Below, in pieces: positions 15,845 through 24,780 of a stretch of DNA of 42,621 bases. Positions within the stretch are counted from its first letter, which is position 1. Each line of letters starts with the position of its first letter. The translations under genes were made by a program, and so were the position numbers. Below the pieces are notes generated by a model. The model did not search any database, was not told the origin of the DNA, and was given only the letters and a program-made list of their open reading frames with translations. Source of the DNA: Acidobacteriota bacterium (GTDB lineage Bacteria; Acidobacteriota; Terriglobia; Bryobacterales; Bryobacteraceae); contig JANXLY010000101.1 of the NCBI GenBank assembly GCA_025354885.1, positions 1 through 42,621 of the forward strand, given 5' to 3'.

Positions 15845-16019
15845 GCCTCTTCTTGCAGGCCGCATTCGTGGTGCGAGCGACCGAGCACTGGCTTCTCGGT
15901 AACATGAAATTCGGCGGGTTGACGATGGCGGAAATGCCCCATGTTACGGCTCCTGTTCAAGAGGGCTTTCGTGAGCCATCCAAGGCGAAGCGCAGAATGT
16001 GCGTGTCAAGATTCAGCAT
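15845..16019 (-). pseudogene. VapC toxin, broken
   Basis: The ATG at 16019 begins MLNLDTHILRFALDGSRKPS, the start of a PIN-domain VapC, and hits a TGA after 20 codons. Further along the strand TWGISAIV resembles the next VapC block (WGISAIVLWEIAK in intact relatives), but the sequence decays and no later catalytic residues are found. It overlaps the antitoxin stop by 14 nt, as in intact pairs. Confidence 0.65.
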
Positions 16020-16224
16020 TCCAGCCGGCTCTGGTCGAGAATACGTCGCCCGACACCTTTAGCTTGCCCTTTCTGCTACCGAGGAGAGAAGCACAACCCG
16101 AGTCGGCGGGGATCACTCGAGCGACGGGCTTTCCATGTTTGGTCACGACGATGCCTTCAGGGTCGAGGTGATCGAGCAGCGAAAGGCACTGCTCCTTGAA
16201 TTTGGAAGCGCTGATTTTCTTCAC
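16006..16224 (-). CDS. Phd/YefM-type antitoxin
   Basis: 72 residues. MKKISASKFKEQCLSLLDHL, then GIVVTKHGKPVARVIP is the Phd/YefM DNA-binding domain, and the tail (KLKVSGDVFSTRAGWNAE) is the usual toxin-binding end. The downstream PIN toxin is broken, so this is an antitoxin without an intact partner. The frame shows no damage. Of low cost to the cell, it may persist by neutralising other toxins or by neutral drift. Confidence 0.85.
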   Translation of the reverse strand: MKKISASKFKEQCLSLLDHLDPEGIVVTKHGKPVARVIPADSGCASLLGSRKGKLKVSGDVFSTRAGWNAES

Positions 16225-16325
16225 AACTCATTCTTATCTAATCTGAACAATTGACTCATCACCGCAACTGGCCCTATTTCTGCAAGCTTCGCATTTTGTG
16301 CATACAACTTGACCATGCCCGCTAC

Positions 16326-16784
16326 TTACTTCTCCTCGTGGCAGGTTGTACATTCGTTTTTGGCCTTTCGCTCGGTATGACAGGCCATGCAGGCGAGCAT
16401 TGTATGCGCCACCTCTTTGGTGATCACATCGCGTTCGCGCACCGGTCCGTGACAGGACTCACAGGTGGCGCCTGCTTTTGTGTGTACACGGTGACTGAAA
16501 TAGACGAAGTTCGGGAGCTTGTAGACACGGTCCCACGGAATCGGCTGCTTCTCCCTTGCAGCGGCAGCGAGCTTCTGGATGTGCGGGCTGTCGGTCTTTA
16601 CCGACTGGTGACAGCTCATGCAAAAGTTCTCTCCGGGTAGGCCCATCGCCTCTCCCGGATCCGCGTTTTTATGGCACGAGCTGCACTTCAGTCCGAGAGC
16701 CAAGTGTGTTTTGTGGCTGTAGGGAAGAGGTTGCTGCTGCGCATTCAATCCGATCGCCAAGAGTACAAAAATCATCTTCTTCAT
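16326..16784 (-). CDS. Pentahaem c-type cytochrome (c7/c3-like)
   Basis: 152 residues from the ATG at 16784 (an earlier in-frame ATG at 16808 adds 8 residues). A short signal peptide (MKKMIFVLLAIGLNAQ) precedes five haem-binding CxxCH motifs at about residues 34, 55, 108, 132 and 145. The extra histidines (PYSHKTH, YFSHRVH) would serve as distal ligands in multihaem class III-like cytochromes. It is a periplasmic electron carrier. It follows the PQQ dehydrogenase gene by 34 bp in the same direction, so it probably accepts electrons from it. It is shorter than large multihaem cytochromes. Confidence 0.85.
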   Translation of the reverse strand: MKKMIFVLLAIGLNAQQQPLPYSHKTHLALGLKCSSCHKNADPGEAMGLPGENFCMSCHQSVKTDSPHIQKLAAAAREKQPIPWDRVYKLPNFVYFSHRVHTKAGATCESCHGPVRERDVITKEVAHTMLACMACHTERKAKNECTTCHEEK

Positions 16785-16818
16785 TGATTGCAGCAACGAC
16801 CTTGGCACTTCAAAACAA

Positions 16819-18039
16819 TTACTTCGGGGTTACGTGGATCATAGCCCCGGGATTGGCGTCTTCCAGTAGCCACAAAGAACCGTCGGGAGCTTCGGCAACA
16901 TCGCGAATGCGCTTGCCAATCGTCCAGCGCTCAGCGGTCTTTGCGCCACCCTTGCCGTCGAAGATAATCCGGTTGAGGGACATGCTTCCCATGCCGCTGA
17001 TAAAGCCGCTGCCGTCCCATTGCGGGAAGGTCTTATTGCCGCGATAGAACATCAGGTTGCCCGGGGCGATGACTGGAGTCCAATAGAGAACGGGTTTGGC
17101 AAATTCCGGCTTCGAGTCATGACTGGGAATCGGCACTTCGTTGTAGTTCTTGCCGAAGGAGACCAGCGGCCAACCGTAGTTCTTGCCCTTCTCAATCAGA
17201 TTCAACTCGTCGCCGCCGCGCGGGCCATGTTCCACTTCCCACAATTCACCAGTGGGCGAAAACGCCAGGCCATACGGGGCGCGGAAACCAGCGGCCCAGG
17301 TTTCGGCGAGGGTCTGGTTGGGGCCGGGGAAAGTGTAGGTGCTGACCACTTTCGCGGTCTTGGCCAGTTCCGTGTCACGGGGTGGATCGATCAATGAAAT
17401 CGCGGGCTCGCCGGCTTTGCCGAAGTTGGGATTGCCGGGAGCGGGCTTGCCGTCAAGGGTCAGGCGGAGGATCTTGCCTACGGGCTGATTCGGATCCTGG
17501 GCCGGAGTCATGCGCTGGCGATCGCCAACCGACATGAACATGAATTTGCCATCGGGTGAGAAGGCGATCTGCCCGCCAGCCTGGCCGCCTTTGCCCCGGG
17601 GCATCTGGCGCCACAGCACCTCAAAATTGTCCAGTCTGGGAATTTTTCCAAGGTTCAGCTTGGCGCGGGCCAATGCCTGGCCGCCGCCATAGTCACCCGG
17701 CTCGATGTAGGTGATGTAGATGCTCTCGTCACTCGCATAATTGGGCGAGGCGAAGACGCCGAGCATGCCGTTCTGGCCCTGCCAATAGACAGCGGGCGTG
17801 CCACCTAATGGCGCGATCTTTTCTCCTGTGGCCGACACCAGCCAGATAGGCCCGATTTTCTCGGTTACCAACATCCGTCCATCCGGTAGAAAGGCAATCC
17901 GCCATGGGAGGCCAAAGGTGGCCGTGGTAGTCATCTTGAAGGGGAGTGAGGCTTCGGGTTTCTGTTCGCCTACGTTCACCTGTCCCCAAGCGGCGGTCGC
18001 GCAGATGAAAAGCAATGCTCTAGCAATTGTCGTCGTCAT
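16819..18039 (-). CDS. PQQ-dependent sugar dehydrogenase
   Basis: 406 residues from the ATG at 18039, with GGAG upstream; a start at 18096 would cross the IS6 end. After a signal peptide (MTTTIARALLFICATAAWGQ) comes the six-bladed beta-propeller of soluble glucose/sorbosone dehydrogenases. Visible blocks are GLPWRIAFLPDGRMLVTEK, GQNGMLGVFASPNY, GFRAPYGLAFSPTGELWEVE and HGPRGGDELNLIEKGKNYGW. The last two match PQQ- and calcium-binding parts of the family. Its substrate is probably an aldose, oxidised in the periplasm with electrons passed to the downstream pentahaem cytochrome. An IS6 relic sits 46 bp upstream and may have replaced the native promoter. Confidence 0.9.
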   Translation of the reverse strand: MTTTIARALLFICATAAWGQVNVGEQKPEASLPFKMTTTATFGLPWRIAFLPDGRMLVTEKIGPIWLVSATGEKIAPLGGTPAVYWQGQNGMLGVFASPNYASDESIYITYIEPGDYGGGQALARAKLNLGKIPRLDNFEVLWRQMPRGKGGQAGGQIAFSPDGKFMFMSVGDRQRMTPAQDPNQPVGKILRLTLDGKPAPGNPNFGKAGEPAISLIDPPRDTELAKTAKVVSTYTFPGPNQTLAETWAAGFRAPYGLAFSPTGELWEVEHGPRGGDELNLIEKGKNYGWPLVSFGKNYNEVPIPSHDSKPEFAKPVLYWTPVIAPGNLMFYRGNKTFPQWDGSGFISGMGSMSLNRIIFDGKGGAKTAERWTIGKRIRDVAEAPDGSLWLLEDANPGAMIHVTPK

Positions 18040-18085
18040 CTTTCCATTCTCCCTCAAAAGGAACCCTGCGGTGAGCACTTCGGCG

Positions 18086-18777
18086 GGCATTGTCAAATTG
18101 GGTAGCAGCCTGAAACACTGGTCGCATGAAAAACGGCTGGGCTCGCTATTAAGGCCCTCGTTTTCGCCTGAGCTTTCGAGACGTCGAGGATCTTCTAGCC
18201 GGATGCGGAATTATCGTCTCGTGTGAAGCAATCGGAAACTGGTATCAAAACTTCGGTCCCGACGGTGCACGAAGAGTGAAGCGGCGTCAAGGACGCCTCG
18301 GCGATATTGGGCACTTGGACGAAGTCTTCCTTTGAATCAACGGTCAGCAACAGTAGCTTTTGCGCGCCATGGATCAAGACGGCTGCTAACCGGCCAAGGC
18401 AAAGAACCAGTTTGCATCATTAGCGACAAACTCAAATGCTACTCGGCCGCGATGCGAACGATCTTATCCGGCGTGAACCACATCACGGAACGTTACGCCA
18501 ACAATCGCGCAGAAGCCTCACAGCAACCAACCCGCCAAAGAGAAAGGCAGTTGCGCCGATTCAAATCCGACGGCCAAGCCCAACGGTTTTCTCGCTCGAC
18601 GGCGTAGTCCAGAATTTCTTCCGAGTGGGACGCCGTTTGCTGAGTTCAACGAAACACCGAGTCTTGCGCTCAGATTCCCTAGCTGCCTGGCAGCTCGTGA
18701 CAGCAGCCTGAGGCGGCTCGACAACAACCATGTCCCACGATCCAAAACGTCCACTGTCCGCCCAACTTGACAATGCC
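18086..18777 (+). mobile_element. Decayed IS6-family element with both ends (copy 2)
   Basis: A 692-bp relic with 17-bp terminal inverted repeats: GGCATTGTCAAATTGGG (18086-18102) and CCCAACTTGACAATGCC (18761-18777), complementary at 16 of 17 bases. Readable transposase pieces in order are RFRLSFRDVEDLLAGCGIIV, RRQGRLGDIGHLDEVFL (followed by a stop), LTGQGKEPVCIISDKLKCYS, and YANNRAEASQQPTRQRERQL then RRFKSDGQAQRF. It has at least two in-frame stops, a deletion after DQDG and a frameshift near the end, so it is inactive. No 8-bp target duplication is visible. It has the same orientation as copy 1 at 8.3-8.8 kb. Confidence 0.85.
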
Positions 18778-18818
18778 ATTTTTGTATCTGGGACGCTATG
18801 GTACCGTCGGTTGTTTTA

Positions 18819-19634
18819 ATGAAAGCGTTCCGAAGAGTGCTCGTCGCACTGGGTCTTGTCGCAGCGATCGCCTATGTGGGCGCGCTGGTCTGGCTCGTCA
18901 CGCAGGAGACCCGACTGGTGTTCCGAGCGGGCGCTAAGCTCGGCGAGGCGCGGCCAGCGCCGCCGTGGGAACAGATCGCGGACCTCCCTGCCTGGATCGT
19001 CCCGGCACGCAGCACGGGAGCCGACCTCTGGATTCTCTACTTGCACGGAAATTCGTCCGATATCGCGTCTCAGCCGAACATCCAGCATTACGAGCGACTA
19101 CGCGAGCTCGGCGTGAACGTGCTGGCTCCGGAGTATCGCGGATTCGGCGGTGTCGGCGGCGTCCCTACCGAAGCCGGTCTCGGCGAAGATGCGAGGCGCG
19201 CTTACGCATACCTGCAGGAAGTCCGTCACGTCGACGCACGACGGATCGTCATCTAAGGCTGGTCTCTGGGCTCCGCCGTCGCGGTGACGCTCGCGTCAGG
19301 CGTGGAGGAGGCCGCAGTGATTCTCGAGGCGGCTCCGGCTTCAGTGGTCGAGGTCGGGCAACGACGCTATCCTTACTTCCCGATTCGCCTGCTGATCCGC
19401 AACCCGATCTTATCGATCCTGCGGATCGATAAGATCGGCGCGCCGGTGTTGTTCTTGCACAGTCCGGAGGACGAGACGATTCCGATCGCGGAAGGACGCC
19501 GACTTTTCGAGGCGGCGGTGCAGCCAAAGCAGTTCGTCGAGGTGAGCGGTGGCCACAAATATGCGAGCCAGAAAGACCCGCGTTTCTTCACGGCGATCAG
19601 GACGTTTCTCGAGGGTCTGCAACTGCTCCCCTGA
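18819..19634 (+). pseudogene. Alpha/beta hydrolase with one internal stop
   Basis: From the ATG at 18819 the product would be about 271 residues with an N-terminal membrane anchor (VLVALGLVAAIAYVGALVWL), a strand-HGNS oxyanion block (WILYLHGNSSD) and the nucleophile elbow GWSLGSA. Then follow PVLFLHSPEDETIP (catalytic Asp) and SGGHKYA (catalytic His). A single TAA at 19254-19256 sits just before the elbow, where relatives have a Tyr (VIYGWSLGS). Frame and motifs are otherwise intact, so one base change (TAC or TAT to TAA) explains it. It could be recent inactivation, an error, or readthrough. It belongs to the Bem46-like family of membrane-anchored hydrolases. Confidence 0.8.
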
Positions 19635-19871
19635 TGAGTCCGCCCACTGGACAAAAAGCGGAACTTCTGAGCCCCCTGCGTAAACGACGGATCCGGAACT
19701 GACCCTATGTGTCAGACCGGACTGCGGGCCTCTCTGGAAATCCAAAGCAGAGAACACGGAGCCGCAAACATCGGCATATTGTGGAGGGCCAACGGCGGGC
19801 AGGTCGAGAGTTCGAAACGCGTCCAGGATGGGGAGCCAAATCAATTCTTCCCACTCTTATGAACGCCATCC
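19635..19871. other. Short intergenic region
   Basis: Between two convergent genes. The block GAGTTCGAAACGCGTCC (19807-19823) recurs with small changes (GAGTTCGAAATGCGTCC) at 9549-9565, both followed within a few bases by ATGGGGAG. It could be a shared relic of an element or coincidence. Confidence 0.35.
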
Positions 19872-21185
19872 CTAATCAGGGAGCAATTTTCCCGGATTCA
19901 AAATTCCCACTGGATCGAGTAACGATTTGATTTCCCGCATCAAGCCGACAGCCGTTGCGCCGTGCTCGCGTTGTAAATACTTTCGCTTGCCAATTCCCAC
20001 ACCGTGCTCGCCTGATGCAGTCCCACCAAGCGACAAACTCTTTTCCACTGCTGCGGCTGAAAACTCGTTGACGGCTTGACGCTGAGCCTCGCTGATCCAG
20101 GGCAGAATCACGTGCACGTTGCCATCGCCCGCGTGGCCGAGGAGATAGCCGGTGAGCCTGCGGCGCAATAATTCATCCTGAAGAAAAGACACCATCTGTT
20201 GCAGTTTGCCGACAGGTACGGCTGTATCGGTAGTCAGCAATCGAGCGTTTAGGTTTGCCTCGGCCGAAGCTGTGTAGGCCCGGAGTCGAGCTGCCCACAG
20301 TCGCGTTCTTTCGGCTGAATCTGTGGCCCTGCGCACGGCAGTTGCACCAGCGGCCCAGCAGCGCCGATCTGCTTCGGCACCATCGCCAGCAGTGTGAAAT
20401 TCGCAGAAGAGGGTGTCGGCAGAATCTTCGCCCAAAAAGCCCATGTATGCCCGGTCGAGAAATTCAATTGAACCGGCATCCAACCCACCGAGAGTGCTGG
20501 CGCAGTGGAGCGCATGCGCAACAGTTGGGAACTGAGCGACCAAGGCCTCCTCGAAGGCTGGCTCTGGTGTTAACCTCACGATGGCCTCGCTGATCACGCC
20601 CAAGGTTCCCTCGCTACCAACGAATAACTGGGTGAGGTTGTAGCCGCAACTCTGCTTTGCCGATCGTCCACCGGTGCGGATTACGCGGCCATCCGCCAAC
20701 ACCACCTCAAGGCCCAATACGTGCGCCTTTGTGGCGCCATACTTGACTGCTTTGGGCCCCGCAGCATTGTTGGCAATCATCCCCCCAATCGTTGCATCGC
20801 CGCCAACGGCGACGGCAAAATGCCAGCCAGTGCCTGAGAGTTGCCGATTCAGTTCTCTGTACTTCACGTTGGGCTGTACAACGGCAAGCCTGTCTTCGAT
20901 TGAAAGCTCGAGGATGCGTTGCATTCTCTCGAGGCTAAGGCAGATTCCGCCACGGATGGGGATTGGATTGCCCTCGGCACTTGTCCCCGCACCCCAAGGT
21001 GTAACGGGAATATTTGCTGCATTCGCCCACGAGAGAACTCTGGCAATCTGAGCGGTGGATTCTGGATAGGCGACTATGTCGGGCTTGCGAGGCGAGTGGC
21101 CGCTGATGTCGGCTGAATGATTTTCGCGGTCAGTCGGCGAATCACTAATCGAGACCCATTGGGCCAACTGCTCAAAGCCTTTCAT
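19872..21185 (-). CDS. FAD-linked D-lactate/glycolate oxidase subunit (GlcD-like)
   Basis: 437 residues from the ATG at 21185; an in-frame ATG at 21206 is possible. The FAD-binding PCMH domain is complete (VTPWGAGTSAEGNPIPI, then VAVGGDATIGGMIANNAAGP), and the GSEGTLGVISEAIVRLTP block follows. The C-terminal FAD-oxidase domain ends with LGHAGDGNVHVILPW and SGEHGVGIGKRKYL, the signature of the GlcD/Dld family. It oxidises a 2-hydroxy acid (D-lactate or glycolate); the electron acceptor is not visible nearby. Its start lies 22 bp after the TonB receptor stop, so the two may be cotranscribed. It is of family length. Confidence 0.88.
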   Translation of the reverse strand: MKGFEQLAQWVSISDSPTDRENHSADISGHSPRKPDIVAYPESTAQIARVLSWANAANIPVTPWGAGTSAEGNPIPIRGGICLSLERMQRILELSIEDRLAVVQPNVKYRELNRQLSGTGWHFAVAVGGDATIGGMIANNAAGPKAVKYGATKAHVLGLEVVLADGRVIRTGGRSAKQSCGYNLTQLFVGSEGTLGVISEAIVRLTPEPAFEEALVAQFPTVAHALHCASTLGGLDAGSIEFLDRAYMGFLGEDSADTLFCEFHTAGDGAEADRRCWAAGATAVRRATDSAERTRLWAARLRAYTASAEANLNARLLTTDTAVPVGKLQQMVSFLQDELLRRRLTGYLLGHAGDGNVHVILPWISEAQRQAVNEFSAAAVEKSLSLGGTASGEHGVGIGKRKYLQREHGATAVGLMREIKSLLDPVGILNPGKLLPD

Positions 21186-21207
21186 CGCGCGGCCCCATGC
21201 CTGCACA

Positions 21208-24200
21208 TCAGAAGATGTATTTCAGCGCGAGCTGAATGGTGCGTGATCCACCCTTCGACGTAACCAGTCCGAACTGGGCGCTGGTGGGATTGGTGTTTGC
21301 GCCATTCCAGTTGGGGTGATTCAAGAGGTTGAAGAACTCAAAGCGCATCTGGAGACGCTGCGTATCTGTGACAGGGAAGTTCTTGCGCAGCCCGACGTCA
21401 AAAGCCCAGAATCCAGGCTGCATCAATGAGTTGCGCGGTGCCGTTCCCCAAGTACCGTTGGCTGGACGGGCAAATGCGGCCTTGTTGAACCAGACCGCCG
21501 AAGTGGTGAACGCAGTCTTCTGCACATCGAGCGGGTCGCCGACCTGATTCCAGAACTGGTTGCCGCTGCCTGCGCCGACTCCAGCGATTTCGGCCGTGTT
21601 GCGGACCGAGAACGGCGAGCCGGATTGCCACTGATTCATGCCGCTCAGATCCCAGTTGCCGAGGATGCGGTGCGCCCAGGTCTTGGACCCCTTGAGGAAA
21701 GGAATTTCGTAAATGTAGTTGAGAATCAGGACGTGCGGCCGATTCAGGTCCGATGTTCCCTTGTAGGCTTTGTCGTTGTAGGCATCCGGCAATACATCCG
21801 TTAGGTCGGATGAGTCGTCTGAGGTGTGCGAGTAAGTGTATGCGACACCGAAGGAAAAACCGGATGAAAAGCGCCGTTCGACGCTGACCTGTAAACCGTT
21901 GTAGAGGGACGAACCCGAATTCTCGGAGATGCCAATGATGCCCATTCCGAGGTAGGGACGGAGCGCGTTCACATTGACGCCCGGGTTGGCGTAGGTAGTG
22001 CCTGTCGGGAGTTGATTGATATTGCGCTTGCGCTGATTGTGAATGCCTCTGCGCCCTACATAGCCAACTTCAACGGCCAGGTTCCAAGGCAACTGGCGCG
22101 CGAAGGTTGTATTCCAGTTCCAGGCAACGGGGATCTTGAAGACGGGATCCTGAATCGTCATGGTGAAGGGAAAGACGCGGTTGATAGCGCCGCCCGGGGA
22201 ATCGACGTTGCCGTTGCTGACGGTGGCCTGCAACTGGAAGGGCGCATTGCCGCCGAGGGCAGTGTCGCGATTCACCATGATGCGATTGGCAAAGGAACCG
22301 AGACCGGCGCGGAAGGTGGTCTTGTTATTGATCGCCAACGCCATGCCGACTCGAGGCTGGAAGACATTGTAGTGAGTCGGTGAAAACCCGTCGGGAAGGC
22401 CCTTGTAGAGTCTGTTTAAGCTGGAGAGCACAGGGAATCGCTTCAGCGCCTCGTCGGTGGGACCAGTGCCCGGCAATACGATGCCGTTGTAGGGATCACC
22501 CGAGGTGATGAAGCCTCCGGCGCGATCCACACTTGCGGCCTTTCCGCGATCATAGTAATCGGGATGGAACATGGCAAGTGTGCCCCATCGGCTGCCCCAC
22601 GGTGGCCAAATGGAATGGCGAACACCGAATTCGAAGGTGAGTCTCCGGCTTGCCTTCCAGCTATCCTGCACGAACCAGTCATACGCCGTGGCTACCCAGG
22701 GTGTCACGGTTTTTGCGCCTGTTTCACCGTAATCGTTGAAGTAACCAAGCGCGGTATTGGCAACTGCAACGCCGGTGGTATTGGGATGACCCGTATCGAT
22801 AAAGCGGAACTGGCCGGCCTGGTTGACTGTGGCTGGAGCGGAAGCCGTGGTCAACTGGATGCCATCATTCTGGCCGGAGCGTTCTATGAAGATACCGGCC
22901 TTGAAGGTGTGATTCCCCCAGGTCTTGGTGATGTTATTGGACCACGCATAGACGAATCCAGACCAGTAACCAGGATAAGCAGATGAGTTATTGAGGCTAT
23001 AGAAAGGATCAATTTGAATGGTCGGGAGCTTTCCGGGAAATTCCTTGCCGTTGGGGTAGATGAAGGAGTAGTTGAGGCCCACGCTCGAGCGCTCGCAGCG
23101 CGGGCCGCAGGCTGTATCGTAGGCAATGCTGCCCTTGCCGTCGGAGTTAAGAGAAAACGTGAATTCGTTCAACAAGGTGGGGGAAATCGTGCTGGTGAGG
23201 GAAGCGGCTGCCGTGCGGTTGGGCCGCGACCAGAGCGAGGTGAAAGTTCCGAGTGAGCTGTCCTGGAAAGGTTCATTGAAAGTCCAGGGAATATGGGTGC
23301 CGCGAACGGAGAAACGATGCACAGGGGAAATCATCCAGTCCACTTTGGCGGTGTTTTTTAAAGTGTTGGAGGCGCGCGATCCGCTGCCGATGAAGTTGAT
23401 ACCAGTTTGCGAGACGCCCGGGGTCGGCAGGGGATAGGCATTCAAGAGTCCGCGGCCATTGGGACTGAGGCGCGTGAGAGGAATGATGTTGCCCGGGAAT
23501 TGTGTCTTTGTGTCGGGGTCGTTGATGGTTCGCGCGCGCCCATAGTAGATGTTGGTTGGGCTCAACATTTCACTGAAGTTGCCTGAGCGCATGAGAACGG
23601 AAGGTACCAGCGCGGTTGGATTCTGCTCTTCACGGCGCCGGATCCATTCCTGCGCCCAGAGAAAGAAGAGCTTGCTCTTGTCTTTGTTGAACTTGTTTGG
23701 GATGTAGACGGGGCCGCTGATGTCGTAACCGAATTGGTTGAAGCGGAATGGTGCAGGGCGCGAATAATCAGTGGAATTCGGACTCTGATTGCGGGTCCAG
23801 CTATTGGCGTCCAGAGCAGAGTTTCTGAAGTTTTCAACGAGGTTGCCATGGAATTTCTGCCCGCCACTCTTGGTAACGAAACGGATCTGGCCACCTGAGG
23901 AGCGGCCAAACTCAGCATTGTAATTGGCCGTGAGAATCTGAACTTCTTCAATCGTGTCGACATCCTGTGAGCCGAGCATCGAACCTGAAGAGCGCGTGCG
24001 AGTGGCAACGGCACCGTCGACGGTAACGACGTACTCGTCGGCCCGTCCGCCGTTGATGCTGAAGCCGCCGTTTGAAACGCTATCGGGATCAAAGGCGCCA
24101 ATTGAGCCGCCGCGAACCCCGGGCTTCAACAGTGCGAGGTAGATTGGGTTTCGGCCATTCAGTGTGAGGTCGGCCACCTGTTTGGCATTGATCGTGCGCC

Positions 24201-24582
24201 CGACAACGGCAGACTCCGCCTGCACCAGGCCTGCCTGGCCTTTGATCTCGACGGTCTCACTCACTGAGCCGACAGAGAGTTCGAGGTCAACAGAAATGCG
24301 CATGGCCGAACTTAGAGTGATGCCGGTCTGTACGATCTTCTTGAAGCCGCTCGCCTCGGCACTCACCGAGTAGGCGCCGACGAGCAGGTTCGGAAGGACA
24401 AAATATCCCGCTGAATTCGACTGCACAGTTCGCAATTCACCGGTATTTTCGTTTCGCGCGCTGACGGTCGCGCCGCTGATTACGGCTTTCGAGGGGTCGC
24501 GCACAAATCCGACAATCTGGCCGGAATCAAATTGCGCAAAGGCAGGAAGCGAAAGGGTGAGAGCGAGAAGTAAGCGATTCAT
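21208..24582 (-). CDS. Oar-like TonB-dependent outer-membrane receptor
   Basis: 1,124 residues from the ATG at 24582 (MNRLLLALTLSLPAFAQ, a signal peptide). Next comes a carboxypeptidase-regulatory-like domain (VGFVRDPSKAVISGATVSA, about 18-100), a plug domain (VGRTINAKQVADLTLNGRNP, then EVQILTANYNAEFGRSSGG) and a large beta-barrel rich in aromatic pairs that ends in KYIF, a typical outer-membrane terminus. The composition matches the many Oar-like receptors of Acidobacteria. It probably imports a carbohydrate or oligomer with TonB energy; the ligand is unknown. The frame stays open upstream to 24744 across brnTA debris, but that extension is not family-like. Confidence 0.92.
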   Translation of the reverse strand: MNRLLLALTLSLPAFAQFDSGQIVGFVRDPSKAVISGATVSARNENTGELRTVQSNSAGYFVLPNLLVGAYSVSAEASGFKKIVQTGITLSSAMRISVDLELSVGSVSETVEIKGQAGLVQAESAVVGRTINAKQVADLTLNGRNPIYLALLKPGVRGGSIGAFDPDSVSNGGFSINGGRADEYVVTVDGAVATRTRSSGSMLGSQDVDTIEEVQILTANYNAEFGRSSGGQIRFVTKSGGQKFHGNLVENFRNSALDANSWTRNQSPNSTDYSRPAPFRFNQFGYDISGPVYIPNKFNKDKSKLFFLWAQEWIRRREEQNPTALVPSVLMRSGNFSEMLSPTNIYYGRARTINDPDTKTQFPGNIIPLTRLSPNGRGLLNAYPLPTPGVSQTGINFIGSGSRASNTLKNTAKVDWMISPVHRFSVRGTHIPWTFNEPFQDSSLGTFTSLWSRPNRTAAASLTSTISPTLLNEFTFSLNSDGKGSIAYDTACGPRCERSSVGLNYSFIYPNGKEFPGKLPTIQIDPFYSLNNSSAYPGYWSGFVYAWSNNITKTWGNHTFKAGIFIERSGQNDGIQLTTASAPATVNQAGQFRFIDTGHPNTTGVAVANTALGYFNDYGETGAKTVTPWVATAYDWFVQDSWKASRRLTFEFGVRHSIWPPWGSRWGTLAMFHPDYYDRGKAASVDRAGGFITSGDPYNGIVLPGTGPTDEALKRFPVLSSLNRLYKGLPDGFSPTHYNVFQPRVGMALAINNKTTFRAGLGSFANRIMVNRDTALGGNAPFQLQATVSNGNVDSPGGAINRVFPFTMTIQDPVFKIPVAWNWNTTFARQLPWNLAVEVGYVGRRGIHNQRKRNINQLPTGTTYANPGVNVNALRPYLGMGIIGISENSGSSLYNGLQVSVERRFSSGFSFGVAYTYSHTSDDSSDLTDVLPDAYNDKAYKGTSDLNRPHVLILNYIYEIPFLKGSKTWAHRILGNWDLSGMNQWQSGSPFSVRNTAEIAGVGAGSGNQFWNQVGDPLDVQKTAFTTSAVWFNKAAFARPANGTWGTAPRNSLMQPGFWAFDVGLRKNFPVTDTQRLQMRFEFFNLLNHPNWNGANTNPTSAQFGLVTSKGGSRTIQLALKYIF

Positions 24583-24666
24583 AAATCCTCTGGTTTGAGC
24601 GATCTTATCGCAATAGAGAGAGGCGGTCTGCATCGAACTGAGTTTCACGAGGCGTTGCCTGCCAAG

Positions 24667-24780
24667 ATTCGGACTCGCGAAGTGATCCGGATTATCTCTG
24701 AACGAGAAGCAGGCCCATCGAAACAGAGACGTCATGACCACCAAGAAACAGAAGAAAGAACTCGGCGCTCTCGCCGTTAA
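24667..24780 (+). pseudogene. brnT 3' remnant (second copy)
   Basis: Reads TREVIRIISEREAGPSKQRR, matching the brnT tail at 14109 onward. DNA from about 24677 follows the 14.1-kb copy with point changes. Nothing of the rest of the toxin is found, and the upstream frame is unrelated. Confidence 0.6.

Noticed and set aside
18040-18096. Extended start of the PQQ sugar dehydrogenase
   Set aside because: It runs into the IS6 left end and lacks a Shine-Dalgarno; ATG 18039 is followed by a good signal peptide.
24583-24744. Upstream extension of the TonB receptor to an ATG at 24744
   Set aside because: The extra residues lie in brnTA debris read in reverse; the signal peptide begins at 24582.
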